DNA of 64,000 nt from Clostridia bacterium (GTDB taxonomy: Bacteria > Bacillota > Clostridia > Oscillospirales > Acutalibacteraceae). Shown piece by piece: positions 52,562 through 61,605 of the stretch (position 1 is the first letter of the stretch; every line of letters starts with the position of its first letter). A program made the translations under genes and the position numbers. The stretch is from NCBI GenBank assembly GCA_017548045.1, contig JAFYNR010000032.1, forward strand, positions 1 through 64,000, given 5' to 3'. The notes under the pieces are model-generated. The model was not told the origin of the DNA. It saw only the letters and a program-made list of their open reading frames with translations, and searched no databases.

Positions 52562-53422
52562 ATGACCAAAGAAAAAGCTCTCGGTCTATTAAAAAACAAC
52601 GGAATATGGCTTGTAGGCTGTATTCTTTATTCCATAGGTGTCAACAGCTTTTCCGTGCCTAACGAAATCGCACAAAGCGGCGTAACCGGCGTTGCGGTTA
52701 TACTGAACTACCTTTTTGACTTCCCTGTGGGTACGGCAAACCTGGTGCTTAATATTCCGCTTCTTATTCTTATGTGGATATATCTGGGCAAGCAGCTTGT
52801 GGCAAGAACTCTATGGGTAACGGTTGTTCTTTCAACCGCACTTGATGTGCTTGCGCTTGTCGGTATACCTCAGTATACGGGAGATAAGCTCCTTGCCGCC
52901 ATATTCTGCGGCCTTTTTCAAGGTGCCGGTCTCGGTATGATTATGATAACCGGCGCAACCAGCGGCGGCACCGATATTATTGCAAGGCTTGTGCACAAAA
53001 AATTCCGTCACATCACCGTAGGCAACGTTGTGCTTGCGGCAGATGCTATCGTTGTTACCGCAGGTATGCTTGTTTTCCGCAGTATTGAAAGCGGCCTTTA
53101 CGCCATCATAATCATCTACGTCAGCACAAAGGTTATTGATACGATGATTTACGGCACAGGCAACGGCAAGATGCTTATGATTGTCACCGACAAAGCCGAT
53201 GAAGTGTCAAAGGCTATTGTTTCAACCTCTCCCAGAGGCGTATCCATTGTGCCTGCAAAGGGCGCCTATACGGGTAATGATAAAAACGTTCTTATCTGCG
53301 TTGCCCGAAAGCACGAGGTTTCAGGTATTCTCAGCACCGTAAAAGAGGTTGACGACAAAACCTTCACCATAGTCAGCGAAGCCAATGAGATTCTCGGTAA
53401 GGGCTTCAACAAAACCATCTAA
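52562..53422 (+). CDS. YitT family membrane protein
   Basis: A 286-residue protein with five or six membrane helices (YitT membrane domain, with SGGTDIIARLVHKKF) followed by a cytoplasmic DUF2179 domain of about 80 residues (MLMIVTDKADEVSKAI to EVDDKTFTIVSEANEI). The family is widespread in Firmicutes and of unknown transport role. It starts 7 bases after mrnC with GAGGA and is probably co-transcribed with obg. Confidence 0.9.
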   Translation: MTKEKALGLLKNNGIWLVGCILYSIGVNSFSVPNEIAQSGVTGVAVILNYLFDFPVGTANLVLNIPLLILMWIYLGKQLVARTLWVTVVLSTALDVLALVGIPQYTGDKLLAAIFCGLFQGAGLGMIMITGATSGGTDIIARLVHKKFRHITVGNVVLAADAIVVTAGMLVFRSIESGLYAIIIIYVSTKVIDTMIYGTGNGKMLMIVTDKADEVSKAIVSTSPRGVSIVPAKGAYTGNDKNVLICVARKHEVSGILSTVKEVDDKTFTIVSEANEILGKGFNKTI

Positions 53423-53435
53423 AGGAGAAAAAATT

Positions 53436-53816
53436 ATGAAAAGAATTTTATCGTTCATTCTTGCGGCGGCTATGCTTCTCTGCCTTGCCGCCTGCACACC
53501 CGTAAGCAAAGACAGCATTGAGCCTGCCGTTTACCGCCTGGAGGATGAGCAGTATCCCAGACTTTCTCTCAGAGATGACGGCACCTTCTTCCTTGTTTAT
53601 ACGGTTATGGCAAGCCGCGTTTCAAAGGGCACGTATTCCGTCAGCGACAAGATTCTCAGACTTGAGTGTGAAGACGGCACCGTTTACTGCTTTGACGTTA
53701 AACGCGAGGCGCTTGAATTCAACGCAGAGCTTTCTGATGAATTCGTAAAGATGTACGAAGAAGAACCCGATTTTACACAGGGCACAACCTTTGAGCTCTG
53801 GCGTACATACGATTAA
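53436..53816 (+). CDS. Small lipoprotein of unknown function
   Basis: A 126-residue predicted lipoprotein. The signal ends in LAAC with Cys20 as the lipid-bearing residue. The mature part is a single small beta domain (RLSLRDDGTFFLVYTVMASR ... LRLECEDGTVYCFDV) that looks like the open-barrel fold seen in many small exported proteins. AAAGGAG precedes the ATG at 53436; the upstream frame is not used. It is the last gene of the obg group. No named family recognised. Confidence 0.75.
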   Translation: MKRILSFILAAAMLLCLAACTPVSKDSIEPAVYRLEDEQYPRLSLRDDGTFFLVYTVMASRVSKGTYSVSDKILRLECEDGTVYCFDVKREALEFNAELSDEFVKMYEEEPDFTQGTTFELWRTYD

Positions 53817-53819
53817 TTC

Positions 53820-53848
53820 TTGACAATGCCGTATTGCTGATATATAAT
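53820..53848 (+). promoter_or_regulatory. Promoter of the YebC gene
   Basis: Perfect TTGACA and TATAAT with a 17-base spacer, 36 bases before the ATG. Confidence 0.85.
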
Positions 53849-53884
53849 ATTAAGGTTGAATTTTCAAAAAGCGAGGTTTTATAA

Positions 53885-54625
53885 ATGTCAGGCCATTCAA
53901 AATGGAGTACCATTAAGAGAAAAAAAGAAAAAACAGATAATCAGAGAGCAAAGATTTTCACCAAAATCGGCAGAGAGATTGCAGTTGTAGTCCGTGAAGG
54001 CGGTCCCGACCCCGCATCAAACTCAAAGCTCAAGGACGTTATCGCAAAGGCAAAGGCAAATAACGTTCCCAACGATAACATTGAAAGAATCATCAAGAAG
54101 GCTGCAGGCGAAACAGGCGGTGCAGACTACGAAGAAATCGTATACGAAGGCTACGGTCCCTCAGGCGTTGCCGTTATCGTCGAAGCACTTACCGATAACC
54201 GTAACAGAACCGCAGGCGATGTTCGCCACTATTTTGATAAGTACGGCGGAAATATGGGGCAGAGCGGCTGTGTTTCATTTATGTTTGCAAAGCAGGGCGT
54301 TATCGTAATCGAAGCCGAAGGCGTTGATGAGGATAAGCTTATGGAGGATGCTCTTGAAGCAGGCGCAACTGATTTCATCACAGATGACGAAGGCGTTTTT
54401 GAAATCAGAACAGAGCCCAATGACTGCGGTGCCGTAAGAGAAGACCTTGAAGCAAAGGGTTATGCTTTTGTTTCGGCAGAGGTTGAATACGTTCCCTCAA
54501 CATACACCGCCCTCACCAATCCCGACGATATCAAGAATATGGCAAAGATGCTTGAAATGTTCGAGGATAACGATGACGTTCAGGCTGTATGGCACAACTG
54601 GGAAAACGCTGACGACGCTGAATAA
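53885..54625 (+). CDS. YebC/PmpR family protein
   Basis: A 246-residue member of the YebC/TACO1 family, long annotated as a transcriptional regulator and more recently tied to translation through difficult stretches such as polyproline. The invariant opening [18 protein letters not shown] is present, as are [11 protein letters not shown] and [13 protein letters not shown]. It is a single gene with a consensus promoter and a strong terminator. GCGAGG serves as ribosome site. Confidence 0.93.
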   Translation: MSGHSKWSTIKRKKEKTDNQRAKIFTKIGREIAVVVREGGPDPASNSKLKDVIAKAKANNVPNDNIERIIKKAAGETGGADYEEIVYEGYGPSGVAVIVEALTDNRNRTAGDVRHYFDKYGGNMGQSGCVSFMFAKQGVIVIEAEGVDEDKLMEDALEAGATDFITDDEGVFEIRTEPNDCGAVREDLEAKGYAFVSAEVEYVPSTYTALTNPDDIKNMAKMLEMFEDNDDVQAVWHNWENADDAE

Positions 54626-54637
54626 TTCATATACAAG

Positions 54638-54663
54638 AAGCCCACGGCATATGCCGTGGGCTT
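54638..54663. terminator. Bidirectional terminator between yebC and the lipase
   Basis: AAGCCCACGGCAT and ATGCCGTGGGCTT form a perfect 13-base inverted repeat with no spacer, with T-rich sequence after it on the plus strand. Confidence 0.87.
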
Positions 54664-54669
54664 TAATTT

Positions 54670-55935
54670 TTATCTGCTGTTTGCGGTGTTTACCATTCCG
54701 AAGTAGAATTCTTCAAAGCCTTCCGGGTAATCCTTCGTGCCGCAGAAATCAAAGTGGTCCATACCGTGCATGGTATCGAAATAATACCACCTGCCCGTTT
54801 GGATTGAATTGCCTTTTTTAACCTCCGATTCATAACTCAAGGCTGTTTCCGCATCGCAGGAGGGGTACCTTGCAGATGCAAGAGGAACAATTCCGTCATT
54901 CAGCGCCCAATCCCCTTCTATCTCAATTCCGTCAACGGTTTTGCCTTTTGTTGAATCAAGCATCATCGAAGAAATATAGAAAATAAGGTTAAGGCCTTTG
55001 TCGGGCAGCTTCATATCCGATATGCTCCAGGTGTTTTCGGTGGTATATGAATAGTAATAAGTATCGGGGGCAAGTTTTATTTTTTCATTAAGCTCCGCCG
55101 CACCGCGAAGAGTCATATCGTAGCCGCAGTTGTCGTTGCTTGACGCATAGCTCTTTATTCCGTCAACACTCAGAAATGCGCGGAATTCATCCTGCTTCGG
55201 AGTAAGACCCATATGACCGAGCTGGAAAGAGAAAACCAGAAATTCGTTGCCGAAAATCATACCGATTACGTTCATCGCAGTTGCCATAAGATTCATTGTC
55301 CACTGAGGGTCAACAAGCTGATTCGCAACCTGTGAGCCGTTGTGAGGCGCAGAAAGGGTTATGCAGGAATGAATACAATTATGTCCGCCCGTGAAAAGCG
55401 GGCTTGTAGCTTCTCCCGTTGCGGCAATTTCATCCTCATCGCCGAAGGCAAGCAATGAGGTCAAAAGTCTTACCGTTGCACCGCCGAAGGAATGACCCAC
55501 AAGGTTGATTTTATCCTTCAGATTCCAAGGCTCGCCCATAGTGGCTTTACCCTCATAGCTGAAGCCGTATCTGTCATGGCCGTGAGCATCTGAATGAGCC
55601 TTACCGTAATCAACAACCGTACCCGCAAGCTGTGCATAAAGCTCGCAGGCTCTGTCCCACGCACTGCTGAGAGGTCCTATGCTCGGTGCATAAGCCTCAA
55701 TGCCGTTTTCATTCAGAATTTTCACAATATCCGTTTCGGAGCCGGGCATAAGTCCGCCGCCCCAATAGGGAGAAAGGGAGTAATAAGAGGTTTCTGCGCC
55801 CCAGCCGCCCATACCGTGAACAAATATGTAGGGATAGTTCGTTTTACCGTTTTCAATTTCAGCGGCACCGGCAGGAATCAAAATAACGCCGAAAACCAGC
55901 ACAGCCGCCATAATAAACGAAATAATCTTTTTCAT
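54670..55935 (-). CDS. Secreted triacylglycerol lipase, family I.5 type
   Basis: An exported alpha/beta-hydrolase lipase of 421 residues. Signal peptide 1-25. It matches the Staphylococcus/Geobacillus lipase group block by block: FVHGMGGWG, SSAWDRACELY, HSDAHGHDRYG, GHSFGG with Ser149, SPLFTGGHNCIHS, SAPHNGS, NDGIVPLAS (catalytic Asp) and GMDHFD (catalytic His). The zinc-site residues of that group appear kept: Asp94, His114, His120 and the Asp in YDMTLRGA. It is a single gene with its own promoter. The activity is probably on esterified lipids outside the cell. Confidence 0.9.
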   Translation of the reverse strand: MKKIISFIMAAVLVFGVILIPAGAAEIENGKTNYPYIFVHGMGGWGAETSYYSLSPYWGGGLMPGSETDIVKILNENGIEAYAPSIGPLSSAWDRACELYAQLAGTVVDYGKAHSDAHGHDRYGFSYEGKATMGEPWNLKDKINLVGHSFGGATVRLLTSLLAFGDEDEIAATGEATSPLFTGGHNCIHSCITLSAPHNGSQVANQLVDPQWTMNLMATAMNVIGMIFGNEFLVFSFQLGHMGLTPKQDEFRAFLSVDGIKSYASSNDNCGYDMTLRGAAELNEKIKLAPDTYYYSYTTENTWSISDMKLPDKGLNLIFYISSMMLDSTKGKTVDGIEIEGDWALNDGIVPLASARYPSCDAETALSYESEVKKGNSIQTGRWYYFDTMHGMDHFDFCGTKDYPEGFEEFYFGMVNTANSR

Positions 55936-55966
55936 TATAAGTCCCCTTTCGGTTCATCATACTTTG

Positions 55967-55995
55967 ATTTTAACCTATGGAAAAAATTGTGTCAA
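55967..55995 (-). promoter_or_regulatory. Promoter of the lipase gene
   Basis: On the minus strand TTGACA and TAAAAT are 17 bases apart, 31 bases before the ATG. Confidence 0.7.
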
Positions 55996-56048
55996 CTAAA
56001 AAGCAATATGCAAATTTGTAAAAATATTTAAAATGTTTTATTATTTAC

Positions 56049-56076
56049 TTGAAATATTATAAAAAGATGTTAAAAT
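56049..56076 (+). promoter_or_regulatory. Promoter of the sugar-acid operon
   Basis: TTGAAA and an extended -10, TGTTAAAAT, with a 16-base spacer, 41 bases before the ATG of the fusion gene. Confidence 0.6.
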
Positions 56077-56117
56077 TATTTTGATTAGTTCAAATCTATA
56101 ATCCAGGAGGCAGAATT

Positions 56118-58139
56118 ATGGCAAAATTTTTATTCTCCGCATTCGCAGACGAAGCATCGCCCGATATTATTGAGCAGATAGCCGCCTGCAAGGCAAACGG
56201 AATCGAGTATATCGAGCTGAGAAACGTAAACGGCAAAAACATTTCAAATTTTACCGTTGAAGAAGCAAAGGAACTCAAAAAACTTCTTGACGATAACGGA
56301 ATGAAGGTTTCTTCAATCGGCTCGCATTACGGCAAAATTGAAATCGACGATGATTTTGCACCTCATTTTGAGGCTTTCAAGCAGACTGTTGAGGTTGCAA
56401 AAGTACTTGAAACAAAATACATCAGAATGTTCAGCTTCTTCTTCACAAAGGGACAGAGCCGTGAAGAATATAAAGACGAGGTTTATGCAAGACTTACCGC
56501 AATGGTTGACTATTCAAACAAGCACGGTATTCTTTGCTGCCACGAAAACGAAAAAGGCATTTACGGCGACATTACCGAAAGATGCCTTGAGCTTGCAGAG
56601 CATTTCGGCGATAAGATGGGTTGTATCTTTGACCCTTCAAACTACATTCAGTGCGGCTCGGATACTCTTGAAGGCTTCAAGCTTCTGAAGGATTACGTTA
56701 CTTATTTCCACGTTAAGGATTGCATTGCAGAAATCGATACCGTTGTTCCCGCAGGTGAAGGCGACGGACATCTTGTTGAAATTATGCGTATGCTTGACGA
56801 TAAGGAAGGAGTTTACTTCCTTTCGGTTGAGCCACATCTGAGAGTCTTTGAAGGTCTTGACGACCTTGAGCCCGACGATGCAACCGCAAACGCAATGAAC
56901 AAGAAGTTTGTATACCCCGACAATATGACTTCATTTGCCGCCGCTTGCACCGCAATCCATAACATTATCGAAAATAAAATTCAGCCCGTAAGATTCGGCA
57001 TTATCGGTGCAGGTAATATGGGTATGTCACATATCAATATGCACCTTAAGGGCAATCACAAGGAGCTTCGTATTACATCTGTTGCGGATATTGACCCTGC
57101 AAGACTTGAAGCTGCAAAGAAGGCTATGCCCTCTCTTAAAACATACAACAGTGCGGAAGAGCTTATTGACAGCGGCGAGGTTGACGTAGCTCTTATCGCA
57201 ACTCCTCACTATGACCACTCACCTATTGCTCAGTATGCGTTCAGCAAGGGCGTTCACGTTCTTACCGAAAAGCCTGCAGGCGTTTACACAAAGCAGGTTC
57301 GTGAAATGAACGAGGCCGCCGCAAAGACAGACCTTGTATTCGGAATTATGTATAATCAGCGTACAAACTGCCTTTACAGAAAAATGCGTGAAATCGTTCA
57401 GAGCGGCGAGCTTGGCGAAATCAAGCGTGTAAGCTGGATCATCACCGATTGGTACAGAACTCAGGCATATTACAATTCAGGCGGATGGCGCGCAACCTGG
57501 AAGGGCGAAGGCGGCGGCGTGCTTCTCAATCAGTGCCCCCACAACCTTGACCTTTGGCAGTGGATATGCGGTCTGCCCGTTAAGGTAAAGGCTTTCGTTC
57601 ACGAAGGCAAGTGGCACGACATCGAGGTTGAAGACGACGTTACAATCTATGCCGAATACGCTAACGGCGCAACAGGTACGTTCATCACAACAACGGGTGA
57701 CTGCCCCGGCACAAACCGCTTTGAAATTACTCTTGACGGCGGCAAGCTTGTATGTGAAGACAATAAGCTCCGTCTTTACAAGCTTAAAGGTCTTACCAGC
57801 GAGCACTGTGCAAACGCTGAAGAAGGTTTCGGCTGGATTGAAGGCGAATGGATCGACGTCGAAACCGACGGACGCAACAAGCAGCACAGCGAGGTTTGCA
57901 ATAAATTTGCCGCAGCCGTTCTCAGAGGCGAAGAGCTTGTTGCAAGAGGCGAAGAAGGCATAAGAGGTCTTTCAATCTCAAATGCGGCTCATCTTTCCGC
58001 TTGGCTGGGCAAAGAAATCGAGCTTCCCGTTGACGAAGACGTTTATTACGCAGAGCTTCAGAAGAAAATTGCCGCAGGCAAGGCTGAAAAGGACAACGTT
58101 GTTGCAACCGTTCAGCAGGATATGTCGTCAACCTTCTGA
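56118..58139 (+). CDS. Fused sugar isomerase/epimerase and Gfo/Idh/MocA oxidoreductase
   Basis: A single 673-residue protein joining two enzymes that are normally separate. Residues 1-285 are a xylose-isomerase-like TIM barrel with metal ligands Glu143 (CHENEKG), Asp172 (FDPSNY), His198 (FHVKD) and Glu238 (SVEPH). Residues 290-650 are an NAD(P)-dependent oxidoreductase with GAGNMG at 298-303, EKPAG at 384-388 and the catalytic-type LNQCPHNLDLW. Both halves look complete. It leads an operon with another MocA-type oxidoreductase and a mannonate-type SDR, so oxidation, epimerisation and reduction of a sugar acid or polyol is likely. AGGAGG precedes the start; no signal peptide. Confidence 0.9.
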   Translation: MAKFLFSAFADEASPDIIEQIAACKANGIEYIELRNVNGKNISNFTVEEAKELKKLLDDNGMKVSSIGSHYGKIEIDDDFAPHFEAFKQTVEVAKVLETKYIRMFSFFFTKGQSREEYKDEVYARLTAMVDYSNKHGILCCHENEKGIYGDITERCLELAEHFGDKMGCIFDPSNYIQCGSDTLEGFKLLKDYVTYFHVKDCIAEIDTVVPAGEGDGHLVEIMRMLDDKEGVYFLSVEPHLRVFEGLDDLEPDDATANAMNKKFVYPDNMTSFAAACTAIHNIIENKIQPVRFGIIGAGNMGMSHINMHLKGNHKELRITSVADIDPARLEAAKKAMPSLKTYNSAEELIDSGEVDVALIATPHYDHSPIAQYAFSKGVHVLTEKPAGVYTKQVREMNEAAAKTDLVFGIMYNQRTNCLYRKMREIVQSGELGEIKRVSWIITDWYRTQAYYNSGGWRATWKGEGGGVLLNQCPHNLDLWQWICGLPVKVKAFVHEGKWHDIEVEDDVTIYAEYANGATGTFITTTGDCPGTNRFEITLDGGKLVCEDNKLRLYKLKGLTSEHCANAEEGFGWIEGEWIDVETDGRNKQHSEVCNKFAAAVLRGEELVARGEEGIRGLSISNAAHLSAWLGKEIELPVDEDVYYAELQKKIAAGKAEKDNVVATVQQDMSSTF

Positions 58140-58160
58140 TATCCCGAAAGGAATTTTAAT

Positions 58161-59177
58161 ATGAAAGCTGCTGTTATCGGGTGCGGAAACGTTGCACAGA
58201 TGCACCTTAAAGCACTTAAAGAAAATCCGAAAACAGAATTAATCGCAGTGGCGGATATCAAGCCCGAAAGAGCAGATTCCGCCGCCGCAGAATACGGCGC
58301 ACGGGCTTACTACGATTTTGACGAGCTTATCTCAAACGAAAAGCCCGACTGCATCCATATCTGCACCCCCCATTATCTGCATACCTCTATGGCAATCAAA
58401 GCCCTTGAGGCAGGCATAAACGTACTTACCGAAAAGCCCTGCTCCGTCAGCGCGGATGAAGTTGACCTTCTCCGCAAAGCACAGCAGAAAAGCGGCAAAA
58501 GCGTGGGTGTATGCTTTCAGAACAGATATAACGCCTGCGTACAGTATGTGGTTAATATAATTGAAAACGGTTCTCTGGGCAAAATAAAATCAATCAGAGC
58601 CTTTGTAACCTGGAGCAGAGGTGCGGATTATTATTCCGACGACTGGCACGGCACAGCCGATAAGGAATGCGGCGGTGTGCTTATAAATCAGGCAATCCAT
58701 ACCGTTGACCTTATTCAGTATTTCGGCGGCGACTGCCGAAAGGTCACTGCTTCGGTATCCAACCACCACCTTAAGGGAGTTATTGAGGTTGAGGATACCG
58801 CAAGCCTGCTTATGGAGCTTGACGGCGGAGTAACGGCAATTCTTTATGCCACCACTGCTTATGCGGAAAACTCGGGTGTTATGATTGAGATTGCATTTGA
58901 AAAAGGTATGCTCCGTCTTGAAGGAGAAATGCTTTATTCAATCGGCACCGACGGTAAAATAACCGAAATTCTTGAAAGATCCGATGTTATACACCACGGG
59001 CAGAGCTATTGGGGTGCAAGCCACAGTACGCTTATCAATGATTATTACGATTGCCTTGAATCAGGCGAGAAATTCATAATCGATGCCTACGAGGGCGGCA
59101 AAGCAGCAAAAATTGTTGCCGCCGCTTATGAATCCTCAAAAACAGGCAATTCTGTTCATATCGAAAGGAGCAAATAA
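58161..59177 (+). CDS. Gfo/Idh/MocA family oxidoreductase
   Basis: An NAD(P)-dependent sugar or polyol dehydrogenase of 338 residues. It has GCGNVA at 7-12, TPHYLHT, TEKPCS near 94 and LINQAIHTVDLIQYFGG, whose His fits the catalytic block. It resembles the second half of the fusion protein just upstream (NQAIHTVDL against NQCPHNLDL), which suggests an old duplication. GAAAGGA precedes the ATG, 21 bases after the fusion stop. Substrate unknown. Confidence 0.9.
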   Translation: MKAAVIGCGNVAQMHLKALKENPKTELIAVADIKPERADSAAAEYGARAYYDFDELISNEKPDCIHICTPHYLHTSMAIKALEAGINVLTEKPCSVSADEVDLLRKAQQKSGKSVGVCFQNRYNACVQYVVNIIENGSLGKIKSIRAFVTWSRGADYYSDDWHGTADKECGGVLINQAIHTVDLIQYFGGDCRKVTASVSNHHLKGVIEVEDTASLLMELDGGVTAILYATTAYAENSGVMIEIAFEKGMLRLEGEMLYSIGTDGKITEILERSDVIHHGQSYWGASHSTLINDYYDCLESGEKFIIDAYEGGKAAKIVAAAYESSKTGNSVHIERSK

Positions 59178-59178
59178 A

Positions 59179-60027
59179 ATGTTTCACGAAAACTTAAAAG
59201 GCAGAGTCGCAGTCGTTACAGGCGGTGGCGGTGTACTTTGCAGCGGTTTTGCAAAGGACCTTGCATCACTGGGTGTCAAGGTTGCTGTGCTTGATTTGAG
59301 AGAAGAGGCTGCACAGATTGTTGCTGATGAAATCATCGCCGCAGGCGGCACTGCTCTGGCAGTAGGCTGTAACGTGCTTGAAGCTGAAAGCCTTGAAGCG
59401 GCAAGAGAAAAGGTTAACGCTGTGCTCGGCACCTGTGACATTCTCATCAACGGTGCAGGCGGCAACTCGCCTCTGGGCACAACAACAAAAGAAACACTTG
59501 AGCTTAAGGATATGGCTGAAAAGGCAGATGATGTAAAGACTTTCTTCGACCTTGACGCAAAGGGCATAAGCTTTGTTTTCAACCTTAACTTTCTCGGTAC
59601 ACTGCTCACAACCCAGTGCTTTGCAAAGGATATGGTAGGCAAAGAAAACGCAACAATCCTTAACGTTTCTTCAATGAACTCCTTCAAACCTCTCACAAAA
59701 ATTCCCGCTTATTCGGCGGCAAAGGCGGCTATTTCAAACTTCACTCAGTGGATGGCTGTTCACTTTGCGGACGTGGGTATCAGAGTCAACGCTATTGCAC
59801 CCGGATTTTTCTCAACAATCCAGAATGCAAAACTTCTTTACAATGAAGACGGTTCACTTACAGAGCGTTCAAACAAGATTATCACTCACACACCTATGCG
59901 CCGTTTCGGCGTGCCTGCCGACCTTACGGGTGCCCTTGTGTTCCTTTGCGACGAGGAATATTCGGGCTTCGTAACAGGCGTTGTTCTTCCCGTTGACGGC
60001 GGCTTCTCCGCTTACTCGGGCGTATAA
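59179..60027 (+). CDS. SDR oxidoreductase, D-mannonate oxidoreductase type
   Basis: A short-chain dehydrogenase of 282 residues. It has TGGGGVLCSG for the cofactor, INGAGGNSP, the catalytic NVSSMNSFKPLT and Y-x3-K in YSAAKAA, and a long ending HTPMRRFG to PVDGGFSAYSGV. That ending and FFDLDAKGISFVFNLNF are typical of the SDR-type fructuronate reductases (UxuB/YjmF) of hexuronate breakdown. The ATG at 59179 follows GAAAGGAG and lies one base after the previous stop. The role fits a hexuronate or related sugar-acid pathway; uxaC and uxuA are not in the window. Confidence 0.88.
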   Translation: MFHENLKGRVAVVTGGGGVLCSGFAKDLASLGVKVAVLDLREEAAQIVADEIIAAGGTALAVGCNVLEAESLEAAREKVNAVLGTCDILINGAGGNSPLGTTTKETLELKDMAEKADDVKTFFDLDAKGISFVFNLNFLGTLLTTQCFAKDMVGKENATILNVSSMNSFKPLTKIPAYSAAKAAISNFTQWMAVHFADVGIRVNAIAPGFFSTIQNAKLLYNEDGSLTERSNKIITHTPMRRFGVPADLTGALVFLCDEEYSGFVTGVVLPVDGGFSAYSGV

Positions 60028-60035
60028 AAATTTCA

Positions 60036-60056
60036 GGCATACCGCAGAGGTATGCC
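60036..60056 (+). terminator. Terminator of the sugar-acid operon
   Basis: GGCATACC and GGTATGCC form an 8-bp stem with a 5-base loop and are followed by six T, starting 9 bases after the stop. Confidence 0.88.
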
Positions 60057-60153
60057 TTTTTTCTTTAAGAGAACCAAACCGCCGATGCAACATATTGTAG
60101 CGTGACTTTTTGATAAAAATATGATTTAATCGGAATGTAAGGAGGTGCCGCCT

Positions 60154-61605
60154 ATGGCAAAGGTTTCAGTAAACATAAAAAAACTTCGTTCCGACAGAGG
60201 TATGACCCAGGACATGCTTGCCGAAAAAATAAACGTCACACGGCAGACCGTATCATCCTGGGAAAACGGGCGCACTCAGCCCGATATTGATATGCTTGAG
60301 CTTCTTGCCGATGCTTTCGGCACCGAAATTGAAGAACTCATATACGGCGAAAAACGCAAAATCGGTCTTGAAGCACCCAAAACCGATAAGCATAAAATAA
60401 TGAACATTGTTTTTGCTACTCTCGGCTCACTGCTTACCGCAACTGGTCTTATAATCATTCTCGTTTCTTTCTGGGACCGTATTCCCGAAATCTTTCTTGC
60501 GGCACTCAGCTTTCTGCCTCTTATTGCAGGCGGCATAGCCGCACTGTGGGTTTACGGCAAAAAGAAAGACAGCATTGCGTGGACGGAGGGTGCCTGCGTT
60601 ATGTGGTGTGCAGGCTTATTCTCAACAACGGCACTTGTGTGCTCAATGTTCTCTGTGAACGTTGACATCTCAATTCTGTTCACCGCCCTTGCACTGCTTA
60701 CTCTGCCTGTGGCATATATAATGAACACCCTTTTCCCACTCACCGCATATTTCTTTATCGTAACCTATCTTATTATTTCTTTCCCTCTGAATTTGAAAGC
60801 GGCAAATCTTATTCCTATTACGGTGGGCTTAATTCTTTATATTCTCGGCATTTTCCGCATAAAGAAAATGAACAATGCAGATGCAAGGCACAAGTTTGCG
60901 GTATGGATTGCAATTATTTCTGCCTGTGTTGTTCTTTTCTTCAAAGGGCTTGACACTGCAGACCGTGGCGAAGCCGCCGTGCTGTGTATGATTTTCGGCG
61001 TTTTGGCAGGTCTTTATGCCGCTGACAGAGAAGGCGATTTCCCCTACCCCTTCCGCTATATTGCGGTGCCCTCGGTTGCCGCATTATTCTCGTTTCTCTG
61101 CTTCGTCTCAGACGATGTGATAGGTATGTGCAACTATTATCCGCACTCTGACGTAAATCTGCTGAATCCCGGCAATGCGCCCTTTGTTTCTGCGGTGGCA
61201 CTGATTGCCGGAATAATTTACGGCAGAAAAAACAATCCCTTCAGCAAAGAGAAAAAAGCATTTATAATCTGCTCTGCCGTCGGCAGTGCCCTGTGCGCCG
61301 CAGGTTCAATTTTAGCTGAATATTACACGGATGATACCGAAACCGCTGTATCGGTAATAACAATTATTCTTTCTCTTGCGGTAAGTATTACTCTGATTGC
61401 CGCAGGCATAAAAAAAGCAAAGCTTCTCACCGTAAACCTTGGTCTTGTTATGATTTGCGTCATTATTTTTGCAACGTTTATTATGGGTAAATTTGACGTT
61501 GTTTACGGCGGTATTGCCTGCGTTGTTATGGGTCTTGTTCTTTTGTTTATCAATTTCAGGCTTTCAAAAATGTTCAAGGCAAAGGAGGCTGAGAAAAATG
61601 CGTAA
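60154..61605 (+). CDS. Membrane-embedded XRE regulator with DUF2157-like domain
   Basis: A 483-residue protein joining DNA binding and membrane. Residues 1-66 are an XRE helix-turn-helix (IKKLRSDRGMTQDMLAEKI, then TRQTVSSWENGRTQPD). From about 85 on there are some thirteen hydrophobic segments that begin like DUF2157 (SFWDRIPEIFLAA). The domain order suggests a regulator that senses a membrane state. ATG 60154 has AAGGAGG at 8 bases; a GTG nine bases earlier does not. It overlaps the next gene by eight bases and leads a four-gene operon. Confidence 0.83.
   Translation: MAKVSVNIKKLRSDRGMTQDMLAEKINVTRQTVSSWENGRTQPDIDMLELLADAFGTEIEELIYGEKRKIGLEAPKTDKHKIMNIVFATLGSLLTATGLIIILVSFWDRIPEIFLAALSFLPLIAGGIAALWVYGKKKDSIAWTEGACVMWCAGLFSTTALVCSMFSVNVDISILFTALALLTLPVAYIMNTLFPLTAYFFIVTYLIISFPLNLKAANLIPITVGLILYILGIFRIKKMNNADARHKFAVWIAIISACVVLFFKGLDTADRGEAAVLCMIFGVLAGLYAADREGDFPYPFRYIAVPSVAALFSFLCFVSDDVIGMCNYYPHSDVNLLNPGNAPFVSAVALIAGIIYGRKNNPFSKEKKAFIICSAVGSALCAAGSILAEYYTDDTETAVSVITIILSLAVSITLIAAGIKKAKLLTVNLGLVMICVIIFATFIMGKFDVVYGGIACVVMGLVLLFINFRLSKMFKAKEAEKNA

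Noticed and set aside
4836..54663. The similar GCCCACGG/CCGTGGGC hairpins at 4836 and 54638 as a dispersed repeat family
   Set aside because: Each is an ordinary bidirectional terminator between converging genes; the likeness covers only the stem and no flanking sequence.
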